Source of the DNA: Microstegium vimineum
Taxonomy: Eukaryota > Streptophyta > Magnoliopsida > Poales > Poaceae
DNA length: 64,000 nucleotides
Reading direction: 5' to 3'
NCBI GenBank assembly: GCA_022036555.1
Contig: CM039122.1
Span: 54,448,693 to 54,512,692 of the forward strand
The position numbers were made by a program, and so were the translations under genes. This document shows, in pieces, positions 1 to 13,000 of the stretch (positions are counted from its first letter, which is position 1; every line of letters starts with the position of its first letter). Below the pieces are notes generated by a model, which worked only from the letters and a program-made list of their open reading frames with translations, searched no databases and was not told the origin of the DNA.

Positions 1-1201
1 GCTTTGGGCCTAAAAAACGGCTGTCCGACCCGGTCTAGCAAATAGGGCCAGCACAAATCCAACCAATTATAGAAGAAAAAAAACCCACACACACACAATT
101 AGAAGAAAAAACAATTCAAAATCAATTAGAAAAGCCCAATTAGAAGAAAAAAAACAATTTGCCTTCAAATATAAAGTTTGTCTTCATTCGAGTTAATATG
201 AAAAATTTATAAACTATTTTTTGATATCATTTTTAGATCATCATGTTTAGGCCCAGATGAAACTCAAAATCAAGTTTAGGGACCAGATGACACAAATAAC
301 AAGTTTGAGACATAAACTATCGTTTTGCAAGTTTAGGGACTGGGATGACACAACCAAACAAGTTTAGGGATCGAGATGATATAGATAAACAAGTTTGAAG
401 ATGTAAACGGTCGATTTGTGAGTTTAGAAACCGAGATAACACAAAAGCGCAAATTTAATGACCGCTGATATACTTTACTATTAATTAAGTTTTATATACT
501 AAATTATAACATTGATTTAGAATTACATTCTTGTGGACATGGAGGTAGTATGTCTACTTCAAACTTCGGGTCGGTTGAATTGCCAAATCGCAATGGCGTC
601 CACATACAATTCTTCTTGCAATAATGTGTTGTACTATCTACACCATCTAAATGTGCTCCAAGATTCGTGCATTTACATTGAGAATATGTGCTTCACCTAT
701 TGATGTGATGTGTGCATGTATCTCGATGCATATTGGATGTCATGGATAACACATTTGTTGGCCCTTCTGGGATTAAATTATCGGGCCTCTGGGATTATGT
801 TATGCTGGGCCTCCGTTGTTAAGGCATGGCTCTCTTTTTCTGGGCCTAAAGGACATCGCACTAGGTTGAGAGTTGAGCCATGACACATCAGGTGCAGCCT
901 GTAGATGGATCTGTCAATTAGGGACCTTTGAAACACAATAATTTTACAGGATTAGTCGATTAATTTATTTTTCACATAGAAAAAGTAGGAACTAGAAAAA
1001 AATACCGTGTTGTTATTTAGCAGATGACTAGCTAAAAAAAAAGCAGATGACTGTTCTTGAGCAGCGCGCGCACCCGCGAAATGACGATTAGAATATGTCA
1101 CTGTCTAGACTCCTACAAATGCTAACGACAAACACAATACAACATGCTAACGACAAACACAATACAACGCAGACACTCAACACGTACGCATACTCACCCC
1201 T
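1..1201. other. Intergenic, no gene seen
   Basis: AT-rich stretch with many stops in every frame. Around 235-460 there is a loosely repeated phrase (aagtttaggga / gatgacacaa) typical of degenerate repeat DNA, and around 755-845 the word tgggcc or gggcct recurs four times at about 30-bp spacing. No coding sequence or RNA gene could be supported. Confidence 0.5.
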
Positions 1202-1672
1202 ACGAACACACGCACGCAAACCCTACCTCTATGAGCACCTTCGAAGGACTGAGCCGACAAATTTTGAAGTTCACGAAGTCACCACAGACGTCTCGCTGTC
1301 GACGGGAACGTCGCCTACCACTTAATGCGTAGCGCCGGAAAATTCTGACGCGCACTCGCCCCTACGAACACACGCACGCAAACCCTACCCCTATGAGCAC
1401 CTTCGAAGGACTGAGCCGGCAAATCTTGAAGTTCACGAAGTCACCACAGACGTCTCGCTGTCGACGGGAACGTCGCCTACCACTTAATGCGTAGCGCCGG
1501 AAAATTCTGACGCGCACTCGCCCCTACGAACAAACGCACGCAAACCCTACCCCTATGAGCACCTTCGAATGACTGAGCCGACAAATCTTGAAGTTCACGA
1601 AGTCACCATAGACGCCTCGTTGTCGACGGGAACGTCGCCTGCCACTTAATGCGTAGCGTCGGAAAATTTTAG
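1202..1672. repeat. Tandem array, 162-bp unit, 2.9 copies
   Basis: Units start at 1202, 1364 and 1526, so the period is exactly 162 bp, and the last unit is cut off near 1672. Each unit starts acgaacacacgcacgcaaac and contains 'gacgggaacgtcgcctacca' near its end. Unit 1 and unit 2 differ at very few positions; unit 3 carries several more differences. The same phrase is widely dispersed in grass genomes as part of a short interspersed or LINE-tail repeat (recalled, not searched). The short ORFs predicted across it are by-products of the repeat. Confidence 0.85.
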
Positions 1673-3534
1673 AATAAATCCAGAATAAAGTGTCGTACCC
1701 AAGATTTAAACCCTGAGTGGGAGCCCCCCAACCAATGATTTTTGCCATTACGCCGTGAACCCTTGACAACGACAAACCTGACCGAGCAAGTGGTCTGACT
1801 TTATCGGCTAGAATCTCACGGCTGCACTGCATTACAATGGAAAAGCCATCTCCAGTCGGCAAGACGCGCGCTTCGACTTGCTTTGCGGCCATCACCTGAA
1901 ACTTTGAATGAATTTTGAATTCTCACGAGCATACATAAGACACATGAGAAACCATTTTTTTTGCTTGGCTTACATTACATGTGGAGAGAAAAAACCAGCT
2001 TTACTCATGAGCATCTAGAAGAAGCTGCAGGGAAACAGGGTACTTATCACCTTATCAGCTTGAGCCCCACACAATAATGCATAGCAGGGACTTCCAATTC
2101 GAGTTGGAAGATATCTGTGGTCCAAGGACGTCCTACTCTAGCTAGCTTGTCTAGAAGTAGATGTAATCACAGTCACAACAACAAAGCTGCCTTGTCCTGT
2201 ACTCATGCTAAACTATCTGCTTGTCTCGTCATGCTCCCCAGCTGATTTGGTTTCAGACGATCCATTGAACACCGGACGCGAGTCCACCACTCGCGTTGCT
2301 GTTGATTTGATCGGCTCGTATATCCTTTCTCATTTACACCGTCGTCCTTGACAAAGAATATAATAACTTGATAATAACATTGAATACCACCATGTGTTTC
2401 CAAAGTCTGAATTGTTGTTATCGCTTGGGATCACAGCAAACACAGTACGTCTCTTGTGACAAATCCCTCTCGGTTTCACTGGGAGCAGATAGCTCAACTG
2501 AAGAATGTGTGTGCGACGAGCGTCACAGGGAGATCAGAGACAGCAACTTGGGATTTGGGAACAGTTTCCGGGATGGACTTTGCGAGACAGTGTGGGACAG
2601 TATATTGTCCTGTGATTCCTTTTTTTTATATAATTATATATAATTGCATAAAACTGTCCAGTGATTCATTCCATGATGCCTACTGGGTACAGGGTACTGG
2701 GTGTGGTTCCAGTCGGGTGCAGTGTACAGGTGCGTATCGCAGTCGCGAAAACCGCGTTGGTACTACGCTGTTTCTTTACCATATTTCAGGTTTCCATTTT
2801 TCAGTTTGTGCAAGACAGCAAAAGAAGAATGACAGTCCTCCTAAGGTTCCTTTTTGGAGCAACTATACTGCATACCCCCATGTCGGAAGAGATGGAGGAG
2901 CCATGGGGGCTATCATTACAGGATCACCTTTGTGTAGAAGAGAATGCATGTCGTTGCTTGGAACTAGGCAAAAAGGGAATCTGCTACGGCTCCGGAAATG
3001 GTATGTATTGTAGGGCAACAACGCAAACGCTGCTGGTAGGTAAACATCGATCGATTATCCATTGATCCCCGCACGCGGCGTTTGGAGTCTTCTTCGACGT
3101 TATTCTCTCTTTAATTTAACGACAACGCCGTCTGTCAACGCGTACGTGGATAAGAACACAAACCGCTTTAGAATTCTACTACCTGAACTATCCATGGAAT
3201 GGAAGGATCAAGGAAGCTTATGATTTCACTTTTGACCGGTGTCGTAGCTAAATCCTCGTTATCTGATACAGACACTTTACCAATGCGAGATTTTGCTGTC
3301 ACGATCTGGATCGTCACTCTCGTCCGTCCGTCCTATCTCCCTGCTTTAAGCGGGGGGCAAGCTGGTGCTATTTGGATTTGGTTGCTGTGCTGCATGCGTG
3401 ATGGGGGCCGCCGGCGCCGGGCCATGTTCTTCTTCAGGTCCAAGTTGCAGGTGTGGGAATAAAGGAAATCTTGTGCAGCTTTCTAGTAGTAGATCAGATG
3501 AGCCAATACTAGTGGCTGCGCATATACATATACA
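1673..3534. other. Intergenic upstream of the WD40 gene
   Basis: No gene supported. Several overlapping open frames at 2368-3065 have no recognisable domain and no consistent splice structure. The stretch 3300-3534 ends directly at the WD40 ATG and probably holds its promoter and 5' UTR, but no convincing TATA box at a fixed distance could be picked out. Confidence 0.4.
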
Positions 3535-4947
3535 ATGGAACAAAGCCGCTGCCTTTTTGGCTCATTAGATTCTTCAGTTTCCATGAATGCCGCCTCTGGC
3601 GAGCAAGAGCTGCTGAGCCAAATCCAGCACGAGCCTGCTATGCTCTCTCAGGCCGTGTCGCTCTCGTCGCAACCTAGCCTTCCTTCTCTGCCGTCATTAG
3701 CTCCCCGCGACCTCCTAAACTTCAGCCCTTGCCACCACCAGTGCGTCGCCACCCTCAGAGACCACCACTCCTCCTCCTACGTCTCGGCTCTCGTCGTCGT
3801 CGACGGCCACTCGCTGTACACCGCCTCGTCGGACGGCCGCATCAGGGTGTTGTGGCCATTGAGCGACGACGCGAGCGGCGGGAGGCCGGAACAGAAACGG
3901 GAGGATGGCGACGACGGTTGCTGCAGGGCTACTACGATGGAGGTGGTTGCCGCGTGCAACAGTTCCGTGAAGTGTCTTCTCGCCACGGGCATCAGCAGCA
4001 ACGGTCGTCTCCTCCTCAGCTCCCACCAAGACGGCAAGATCATGGCGTGGAAGCGGACCGGCGGCGGAACTAGGAAGGACGGGACCCCGAGCCTCGCTCT
4101 GCGCCTGCGCGCCGTCCTGCCGACCTGCGTGGACCGGCTGCGCACGTTCCTGCTCCCGTGGAGCTACGTGCAGGTCCGACGGCACCGGTGGCGCACCTGG
4201 GTGCACCACGTGGACGCGGTCACCGCGCTCGCCGTGTCCCCGGACGGCGCGCTCCTGTACTCGGCGTCGTGGGACCGGAGCCTCAAGGTGTGGCGGCTGC
4301 CGGGGTTCCGGTGCGTGGAGTCCATAACGCCCGCGCACGACGACGCCATCAACGCGCTCGCGGTGTCGCCCGACGGCCACGTCTACACGGGCTCCGCTGA
4401 CAAGACGATCAAGGCGTGGAGGCGACACCCGGACCCGGAGCGGAGGAACAACAAGCACGTGCTCGTGCAGACCATGGAGCGGCACAGGTCGGCGGTGAAC
4501 GCGCTCGCTCTTGGAGCCGACGGGAAGGTGCTCTACTCCGGCGCGTGCGACCGGTCGGTGGTGGTGTGGGAGCGGGTGGCAGGCACCGGGCGCATGGAGG
4601 CCACTGGCACGCTCAGAGGCCACGCGAAAGCGATACTGTGCCTGGCGGCGGCCGGGGACGTGGTGTGCAGCGGATCCGCGGACAGGACGGTGAGGGTGTG
4701 GAGGAGGGGAGCGGAGAATAATACGGGGTACACTCGCCTGGCCGTCCTGGAAGGCCACGCCGCGCCTGTGAAGAGCCTAGCTTTGGTGTACGGACGTGGC
4801 CGCGGCTTGTTCACCAGTTGGGGCGACCCAGAGGAGGGATCGTCCGGTGGTGGTGGTGGTGGTGGCGACGGCGGCGGGCATTGTGCTATGGTTTGCAGCG
4901 GCGCGTTGGACGGTGAGGTGAAGATTTGGAGCGTGCTTGTTCCTTGA
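3535..4947 (+). CDS. WD40 repeat protein, JINGUBANG-like, intronless
   Basis: A single uninterrupted frame of 470 codons; a second in-frame Met is at codon 17 (3583) and could also be the start. Seven WD blades are visible by their closing motifs: GRIRVLW, GKIMAW, RSLKVW, KTIKAW, RSVVVW, RTVRVW and GEVKIW, most preceded by a [SG]xSxD-type turn. The N-terminal 60 residues are Ser/Leu/Pro-rich and the last loop has a Gly run before the final blade. The sequence should fold as a seven-bladed beta-propeller acting as a protein-interaction scaffold. Intronless plant WD40 proteins of this length and blade order are the JINGUBANG-like family, one member of which is a pollen germination regulator in Arabidopsis. 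That specific role is not shown here. High GC with strong third-position GC is normal for grass single-exon genes. Confidence 0.9.
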   Translation: MEQSRCLFGSLDSSVSMNAASGEQELLSQIQHEPAMLSQAVSLSSQPSLPSLPSLAPRDLLNFSPCHHQCVATLRDHHSSSYVSALVVVDGHSLYTASSDGRIRVLWPLSDDASGGRPEQKREDGDDGCCRATTMEVVAACNSSVKCLLATGISSNGRLLLSSHQDGKIMAWKRTGGGTRKDGTPSLALRLRAVLPTCVDRLRTFLLPWSYVQVRRHRWRTWVHHVDAVTALAVSPDGALLYSASWDRSLKVWRLPGFRCVESITPAHDDAINALAVSPDGHVYTGSADKTIKAWRRHPDPERRNNKHVLVQTMERHRSAVNALALGADGKVLYSGACDRSVVVWERVAGTGRMEATGTLRGHAKAILCLAAAGDVVCSGSADRTVRVWRRGAENNTGYTRLAVLEGHAAPVKSLALVYGRGRGLFTSWGDPEEGSSGGGGGGGDGGGHCAMVCSGALDGEVKIWSVLVP

Positions 4948-7900
4948 TTCCTTCACTTGACAGATAACAAAGTGTGGTTCTCTCGTAGACAGTATTACCA
5001 GTGCATGAGCACGAATCATGCATGATGCTGAATGCCTGCGTTTTTTTAACAATGAGATTAGCATTAGGGGACTTGCTACACTTGTTCTTTCGAAAAGATG
5101 ACATCTATTTAAAACATTGGGTTGTATATGCATATACTGGTCCAACAAAAAATAGTTTTTTTTTCTCAATCATGTAAAAGATTTTTGTATATCTTTATAT
5201 TAAAAGAGAATAGTTTAATTACAAGAGGCTGGCTTAATAATCTGACTGAAGTTTTATGCCATCCCCAACACAACACAACACCACGCAAAAGTTCAAACTG
5301 ATAGCAAAAGGTGGTGCTCTCTCTGTTCCATGAAAAATACTCATTCTATGGATTTTTTTAAGTTTGATCTAGTTTATATAAAATAGTATGAACGCTTTTT
5401 TCACCAAATAGGTTATTGTAAAATATATTTTATAACTAATCTTATAAGATTTACTTGGTACCATAAATACTATTTTTCATATGGTCAAACATGAAACTAT
5501 TTGACTTCTCACAAAATGAGAATTGAATTCTTTTTGTCGAAGAGAGCAAGTCAAACTTCTCTAGTTTCGAGCAAGTTTATAAAAAAAAATACTCTAACTT
5601 CAACAAATCAAATTAGTTTCATTACATCTACCATGAAACACACTCCTATAGTACATTTATTGATATTGTATATGTTAACATATATTTTTTATAAAAAAAT
5701 GACAATACTTGAAAATTGGTTGTTAGTTGCGTCGACTAATTGCAACTAATAAGCCTAGCGATAAGGTCGTCGACACCGTGTGAGGTGTGATGCAGTCATA
5801 GAAGCTGACGGCTTACATGTGCAAATTGCAGTGCTGCTTCAAGCTCCGGTGTCAACTGGTCTTGGTCACTCCACACATTTTTATTTCAACCAATCAAGTC
5901 ACGAATATGTGATATTTTAAGATTGATTGCTGATTTTATTCTAATATATATTTAAAATCCTTTAGCAGTTCAGATTTACTAGCATTTTTAGTATATAACA
6001 AATATATAAGTTACTAGGTTAATGACCGTGCGTTGCTATGGGACAACTAATTATTGTACTAAAAACACAAACATCACATGATAAGATAACAGTATTCTGG
6101 ATGGACAATATATTTTAATTACAGATAGGGATAGAGATTTTAGAAAGATGATAATAATTTAGTTTACAATTTTGTGTTTTACAATACATATTATCTGGTA
6201 TTTTTTTTTTCCGTTGCAACACATAAGCATTCACCTTAATTATAACAAGTTAGGAGAAGACAGAGTATTCTTGCTGTAAAATGACCATGCACAAACATGA
6301 TTTGGTTCTAATAACCATTACATGGAAACTAGTACTATAAGCAGGGCCAAGTGCCTTACCATAGATTTTTTTTAAGCAGCAGGTGACTACAAACATATGC
6401 TAACTAGAGTTAATAAATGTTATTAGGTAAGTGTGGCAAACTGTAACACAGAAAAAACTCCATATTTTGTTGGCCAATAATTATCTCTGTACTTTGCCCA
6501 ACATTTGCTAGCTGAAAATGCTCAAGTATCAAAAACAGCATGTGGGTGGCCTGACCCAATTGAATACAAGAACACTTTAGGCAAGGAAGCCTAAATCCCT
6601 AGACAATCTGAGTTTGGTAATTCTGGTTAGCATTGTTCAACTCTAATTGACACGGGTACGTGGTTATAAAGTTAGAAATTTATAATATACTATCTCAAAC
6701 AACGGATGAATACCAATATGAAATTAGCATGGTACCCAAACTATGAATTTACTGAACCATTTGTTCAACACTTGTTCGACTGCACAAATAGGACAAGACT
6801 CAGTCTTGTCTTGAGGGACTACACTTCTTATTTACTGAACCAATTAATTCTTTGACGACTACCTCATTTTTTTATCAAACAAACAGGAGAGTTGCATATC
6901 TTTGTATTAAGAAAAAGAAGATATCTACTTTATCATAGTTTCTTTGTGGCCCAAGCTCTGCATCCTTGCAAGCAGCAAGAACGACCAATCTCAAATACAT
7001 CCATCACCGGTTCAATTCAAAATCGTTGAGCAAGAACCACCAATCTCGAAATTGCGGCGGGGAGAAGATTTGGAGTCAGACTCGCCTGGATCACACATGC
7101 GAAGTAGAAGCTGGTTTACTAATTGCTTAGTTTAATGAGAAATTTATATGTTTGAGAATGCACTACTTCTCTGTCCATACAAACATGATTCTAAAGTTTA
7201 GTTATCAGCTTCGATTTAAGAATCATCTGGAAAGTTCTTTTTTCTAAAATTTAGTTCCCAGATTTTATCATGTGCCTCAAAAAACTTTTCTCAGTTGTAT
7301 GTATTATTGGGCATATATCAGGAACTCAAAAGTAAAAAGGAATCATGTCTTCTATCTAGCAGTCACACAATTTCCCTGCAAATAGAGTGTCAATATCTAT
7401 AGGACTGCAGCTGGCAACAGACGCCTTGATGACACGCGATAGCCTTGATGCTTATCAGAGTTGTATTAAATGTGTAATGATGACAATAACAATTCATATT
7501 AGGTAACCGGAGAGATGGTGGAGCAACTGAAGTAACTGAGCGATGATGAAATACATGTGAGAATTGTATTAAAATTGCAAGGCTAGCATTCTTAGTTTCC
7601 TGTACTTCCTTATTCAATGCGTTGGCCAATTATATCACAAATGTGAAGTCAAAATCTAAATCCATTGACCAACAATACATATGTAACCTTTCTAAAGATT
7701 ATCAAGAAGAGAATATTAAAAAAAGACACCAGAAAAACCAATGCTAGCCAGCACAACACACTATCTGCAGGTTGAAGTGAATCTAGATTTCCTGACTTCT
7801 TTAAAGAGATTTCTGTGTGGAGCATGCCGTAAATCTAACCTTCATGCTATTTCATTACTACTCCCTCCATTTCACAACAGACCACTGCACCAAGCCTAAT

Positions 7901-9095
7901 AAAAAATGGATGACAAATGAGTGAATGGCAACATATGCCTGAACAATTTACACATCAGTAATCTCTACAACTAAAAAAGCACAGGCAGAGGAATCACACC
8001 CTTCCTGTATATTTCTCGCCTCCTCTTTTAAACCAATTATGTAGGTGCTAAGACAGAAAACTTTCATGCTCAATTTCTTTGAACCATCCTTAGTCAATTT
8101 TTCCTCAAGCAGCAGACAACTTTTGCATCTCCAAGTTAGTACAATTCTAACATTCTAAAAATATGTGCAAATTGAACTTGTCTCAAGTAGGATCAAATTT
8201 GAATAAATTTTACTACAATGTTTTTGAATTATAACTGAGTTCTCTGGACTGGTCATTTTTAATACTGCAAGCTACTCCTGAGTATAATATAACTATACCC
8301 AGTTCATGAGTATAATTTAACTGTGCATTGTAACCAAAACATTGAAATAATTCTTATTTTATATTTTTGGTCACTCAGTTCTCTCTGTTGCGAGCTTTCC
8401 TCAAGTGCAGTTTCTCAAGCAAACAAACCTCTTCAGCAAGAGCACAATGTCAGCCGCCACCTGCAACCATAGCCAAGGCCACCACATGTCTGCATCCTCT
8501 AACCCTAGAGAAGACTGCCAGCTATAAGATCCATCGAATCCACTCCCATCCAATCCATTTCATGACGTGAGCAATCCAGTTCGAAGATCTAAGTTCAATC
8601 AAGAATCACTCGTTGCCAATCTGGTTTGTAGCATATACCCACCATCTACAAAAGTGGGTATTGTCGTATTGATCTCGAGTTGTCAATGTTATAATCAGAT
8701 TTGAAGCATCAGCAGCAAGTATGGGGTCCTCTTAACAAGAAGCTACCATTATGGTCTAATCGACCAATCCCTGATATGTTTACACATTACATTTCATTTA
8801 CATTGGTAAATGTCATTGCCTTGGTTAATGCTTAAACACAACATCATACCATCATTTTTAATCATTTACATCCTATCATTTGCCTCTGAAATTTCTAATT
8901 CAGTATTCATATTGGAGCTCTAGTGCCTTTGACATTTCTAATTCAGTATTCATTGGAGTTCTGGCATTCAGAATTTATGTAACAATCACTACGGACAAAA
9001 GAATGATCCCTGACGCTAGAAATTACTCTAACCTTGTATCCAGACTCAAAAATGATATCAGTGGACATTTTGTACAGCTAGATACATCCGCAGGC
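4948..9095. other. Gene-poor AT-rich intergenic region
   Basis: About 4.1 kb with no supportable gene. Seen in it: weak MITE-like starts with the ctccctcc signature near 7860; the phrase 'gaccgtgcgttgctatggga' near 6024, which is common in grass repeats; a TE-tail-like phrase 'gagagttgcatatctttgta' at 6889, recurring in altered form near 27056; and an imperfect 46-bp tandem duplication around 8884-8975 sharing tttctaattcagtattcat. All look like decayed transposon sequence. Confidence 0.5.
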
Positions 9096-9657
9096 TTGTT
9101 TAGTTCAACAGAGGCGCAGCTTTGTTTTCTAGTTTGTACGAAAGACAAGTGTGATCCATTGTTGCCGAGTTCAGGGGGGAAATGAAGCCAGCAGTCATAG
9201 AAAGAAAAATTCAGTGCTGGAGCTAAACTCGTTCCATTTCTACGTTCTTCCAGCTCTTGGCTTAAACTTGTTTCTTCGTGAGCCCGTATGGTTCAAAATT
9301 CAGTGCAGTTGACCTTGTCTAAGACTACAGTGAATTGCAAGGCCAAACCCGAAAACCGACGATGAGGATGGACAGGAGCTAGTTGATCAGACACAGTGGT
9401 TGAAGCTAAACTCCTTGTGGACGCCGCACTTGCAGGTCACACGCAGCACCAGTTCGGCTCCAGAGCAGACCGCGCTCCACACTTCCTCCACCTCTTGCTC
9501 CTGTACAGATCAAGGTTTCATTAAGGAAGCTGACAGAATACAATACCAAAATGCATGCAGTCCAAAGAAGCTAAGCAACCCATTCAATTTCTGCATATGC
9601 AGAATATTTAAATCAGAAATTTGTTTCAGAATAGCCATTAAAATTTCATGGAAGATA

Positions 9658-9857
9658 TTTGGCACAGGACTATAAGCACTGAATTCACATAATAAAGGAG
9701 ACCGAATGCTTCAGATATTTTGGCACAGGATTATTTGCACGGAACTCACATAAAGAAGACAATAACCTTCAGATAATTTGGCACAAGATTATTACTACTG
9801 AATTCACATCACAAAGGAGACCATAAGCTTCAGATAATTTGGCACAAGATTATTAAG
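9658..9857. repeat. Tandem repeat, ~60-bp unit, in intron 2 (copy A)
   Basis: About 3.3 imperfect units beginning tttggcaca(g/a)gattat and ending gcttcagata. The same array is at 22113-22301 in copy B, so it predates the duplication. It lies in intron 2 of the Pro/Ser-rich gene. Confidence 0.8.
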
Positions 9858-10084
9858 TGTGTAGACAAAATTGCACAAGCAAATCATCCAAATTACGTTC
9901 TATCCTTGAATTCAAACAATGCAAGCAAAAGGATGGAATCGGCACAGTAAGAAAAAATGTACCGGCTTTCTCGGCTTTTCTGGCGAGGAAGTCCTCGCCT
10001 CGGCGACGTGCAGCGTGACCCGGCTGGCGAGCGAGATGCCTCACTGGAGGCTTTCTTGGCTTCCTGCGGCGATCAAATCAAAGA

Positions 10085-13000
10085 AAAGAGAAATCAAGAA
10101 AGCATTAGAGGAATCCGTGATGATTGAGAAGAATGATCAAAGCATGATGGACTCTGTAAATCATCAGTCAAGCAACAAGTCTCCAGGGGAGATGATGGGA
10201 TCTGTGATCTGTAAATCATCAGTTGGGGATGCTGAAGATATAATGGATTCTCTTTCCAACCACAGTAAAGACTCTGATATGGACAGTGAATGCCAAGGGT
10301 GGAAATCTCCTAAAACTAGGAAAACTAAGAGAAAGAGTAAGAAGATACCTGTGGTGGCTACTAGAGCTAGTTCTAGAATTGCAAGAGATGGAGTGCCTAT
10401 TGCTGCTAAGGCAGAGAAGAGAGCTATGGTCAAAAATCTCATCCCAGGTAATAACCCTACTACTTCTTATGTTAGCAAAACTTTTACTATTTGAATAATG
10501 CATCTATTGCTAGTTTGCACGATGTAATGATTGACTTAGACTTAAAAGTAGATAATATAGAGGATCAATTAGATGTGTTTAGAGTTGAAGAATTGACAAG
10601 AGCAGCTATTGCTGAAGCCAATTACAAAAATTTCCTTGACAAACAAAAGGAAAGACCATATCCTCAAGAAGAGTGTCAGCTTGATGAATTGTCCATGGAG
10701 GTCATTTCTAATGAAAATAGAGGTTTCTCTACAGAGCCCTCCAAGGGTGGAGTGGATGATAGAGATTCCCTAGACCTGAGAATGGATGGATCTTGTTCTA
10801 TTCTGAAATGAGGATTATGTTTTGGAATGCGAGGGGTCTAGGAAGGAGAAGCATGATTCTGAAACATATTCTTCAGGAGGACTTAGATTTGGTGGCTATC
10901 CAGGAAACTATCAAACAAGATTTCTCTAATAAGGAGCTTAAAGAGATGGCAGGTACTTATGTTATTGTATGGTTTTGGACTCTATCTAGGGGCCACTCTG
11001 GAGGTCTTCTTTTAGGTGTTATGGATAATAATTATGAGGTTGAAGATGTCTATAAAGCTGAATTTTTCATTGGGGCTCTCATTAGACATAGACAATCTAA
11101 TTTTCGTTTTTGGTTTATCAACATTTATGGACCTGCTCAACATGATCTATCTGGTACATTCATTCAGGAAATTTCCAACTTTGGTGAGAGTGAGATTCTT
11201 CCTATTCTGATGGGTGGTGATTTTAATCTGATTAGGAATAATAGAGAGAGAAACCAGGGTACTCAAGGGGACCCTAAGCTCATGGAGTTATTCAATGGTT
11301 TTATTGGAAGGTTTCAGTTAAGAGAAGTGTTCATTAGTGGAGTAAAATATACTTGGTCCAATAAGCAGAGAATTCCTACCCTAGTTAAGCTAGACAGGAT
11401 CTTGGCTACTTCCAAATGGGATTTGCATTTTTCAAATTGTTTTGCTTGGGCTAAAGCTAGAGTGGGATCTGATCATACTCCTCTAATCTTGGATTCCGGG
11501 GACAAGGGGAGTCCCGAGAACCAAGTACTTTTTCTTTTAAGAAAAATGGATTCATCAGGAGGGTTTTTACATGTTGGTAAAGCATAAATGGATTGAGCTA
11601 AAAAAACAGATTTTCACATTCAACTTACCCTCTCGACCTTTGGCATGGGTGCCTACAAGGTCTTCGACAATATCTTAGAGGCTGGAATATGAAAAGAATT
11701 GGGGAGCAGAAGAAAATCATGGAAGGTTTATCTACGAAGATTCAAGAGTTGGATCTTCTTGCTGAACAAAGGTTATTGTCCATGGATGAATGGACAGAAA
11801 GAATAGAAGTAGAAAAAAATTTAGAGAACATGTATATTTTGGAAGATCTGCAATGGAAACAGAAAGCTGGAAAAAATTGGATTTTGCAAGGGGATGCTAA
11901 CTCCAAATTTTTTCATCAATTTGTTAGTAGGAGGAGGAGGAAATGCACTATCACATGTCTGGATTCGGATAGTGGGGAAATAAGAGGACAAGGAAAGATT
12001 ACTCAACACATAGTAAATTTCTATAAAGAGTTGTTTGGTCAAAATGAAACATGTACCTTGAAGCTCAAATCCAACTTTTGGCCTAGTGAATTGATCATAT
12101 CTGAGGTGGATAGAACTAACTTGATTAAATCTTTCTGTTTGGAGGAGATCAAAGAAGTAGTAATGGATATGAAGGAAAACTCTGCACCTGTCCTAATGGA
12201 TATGGAGTAGTGTTTTTCAAGAGGTTTTGAGAGATTTTAAAAGAAGATTTGAAGAAGATGTTTTTGGACTTTTATAATGGTCAGTTAGATATCAAAAGGT
12301 TGAATTATGGTGTTATCACTCTAGTACCTAAGCTGAAAGAGTCCAATAACATCAAGCAGTACAGACCAATCTGTTTGTTGAATGTGGACTACAAGCTTTT
12401 TACTAAGGTCCTGACCAATAGACTGGTTCCAGTGGCTATGAAATATATAGGGAAGAATCAAGCTGGCTTTATTAAAGGTAGGGACATGTTGGAGGGAGTG
12501 GTGGTACATGAGTTCCTTCATGATTTAAGCAAATCAAAGAAGAAAGACCCTATCCTTAAGATTGATTTTGAAAAAGCATATGACAGAGTTACTTGGCCAT
12601 TCTTGGAACAAGTAATGATTGGGAAAGGGTTCCCACTAACTTGGATCAATTGGGTTATGAGCACTGTTAAAGATGGAAAAGTTTGAATCAATGTCAATGG
12701 AGAGAGGAGTCCTTACTTCAAAACCTATAGAGGTCTAAGACAGGGGGATCCCCTTTCTCCCTTGCTCTTTAACTTGGTAGCCGATGCCCTAGGAGTTCTC
12801 CTAGATAAAGCTGCCATTAAGGGTCTTCACAAGGTTAAGCATCTTTTTAAGTGGGGAGCTCTGTTTCAGGTTAGAAATGGAAAATATTGTAATTTTTGGC
12901 ATGATTGCTGGCTACTAAATGTTCCTCTGAGCATTGCATATGATGATATTTACAAAGTATCTAGAGATAAAAACTGCTGTGTTAGGAAGTGCTGGGATGG

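Noticed and set aside
1690..1760. tRNA-like B-box (reverse of aagatttaaaccctgagtgg)
   Set aside because: No matching A-box or cloverleaf at the right spacing; probably part of a SINE-like or LINE-tail repeat.
2368..3065. Overlapping ORFs of 91, 185 and 134 codons
   Set aside because: No recognisable domain, no splice support, composition like intergenic DNA.
3715..4758. Minus-strand 347-codon frame over the WD40 gene
   Set aside because: Antisense shadow; the plus frame has seven WD repeats.
9658..9857. CRISPR-like repeat-spacer array
   Set aside because: Units are contiguous and degenerate without spacers, in a plant intron; an ordinary tandem repeat.
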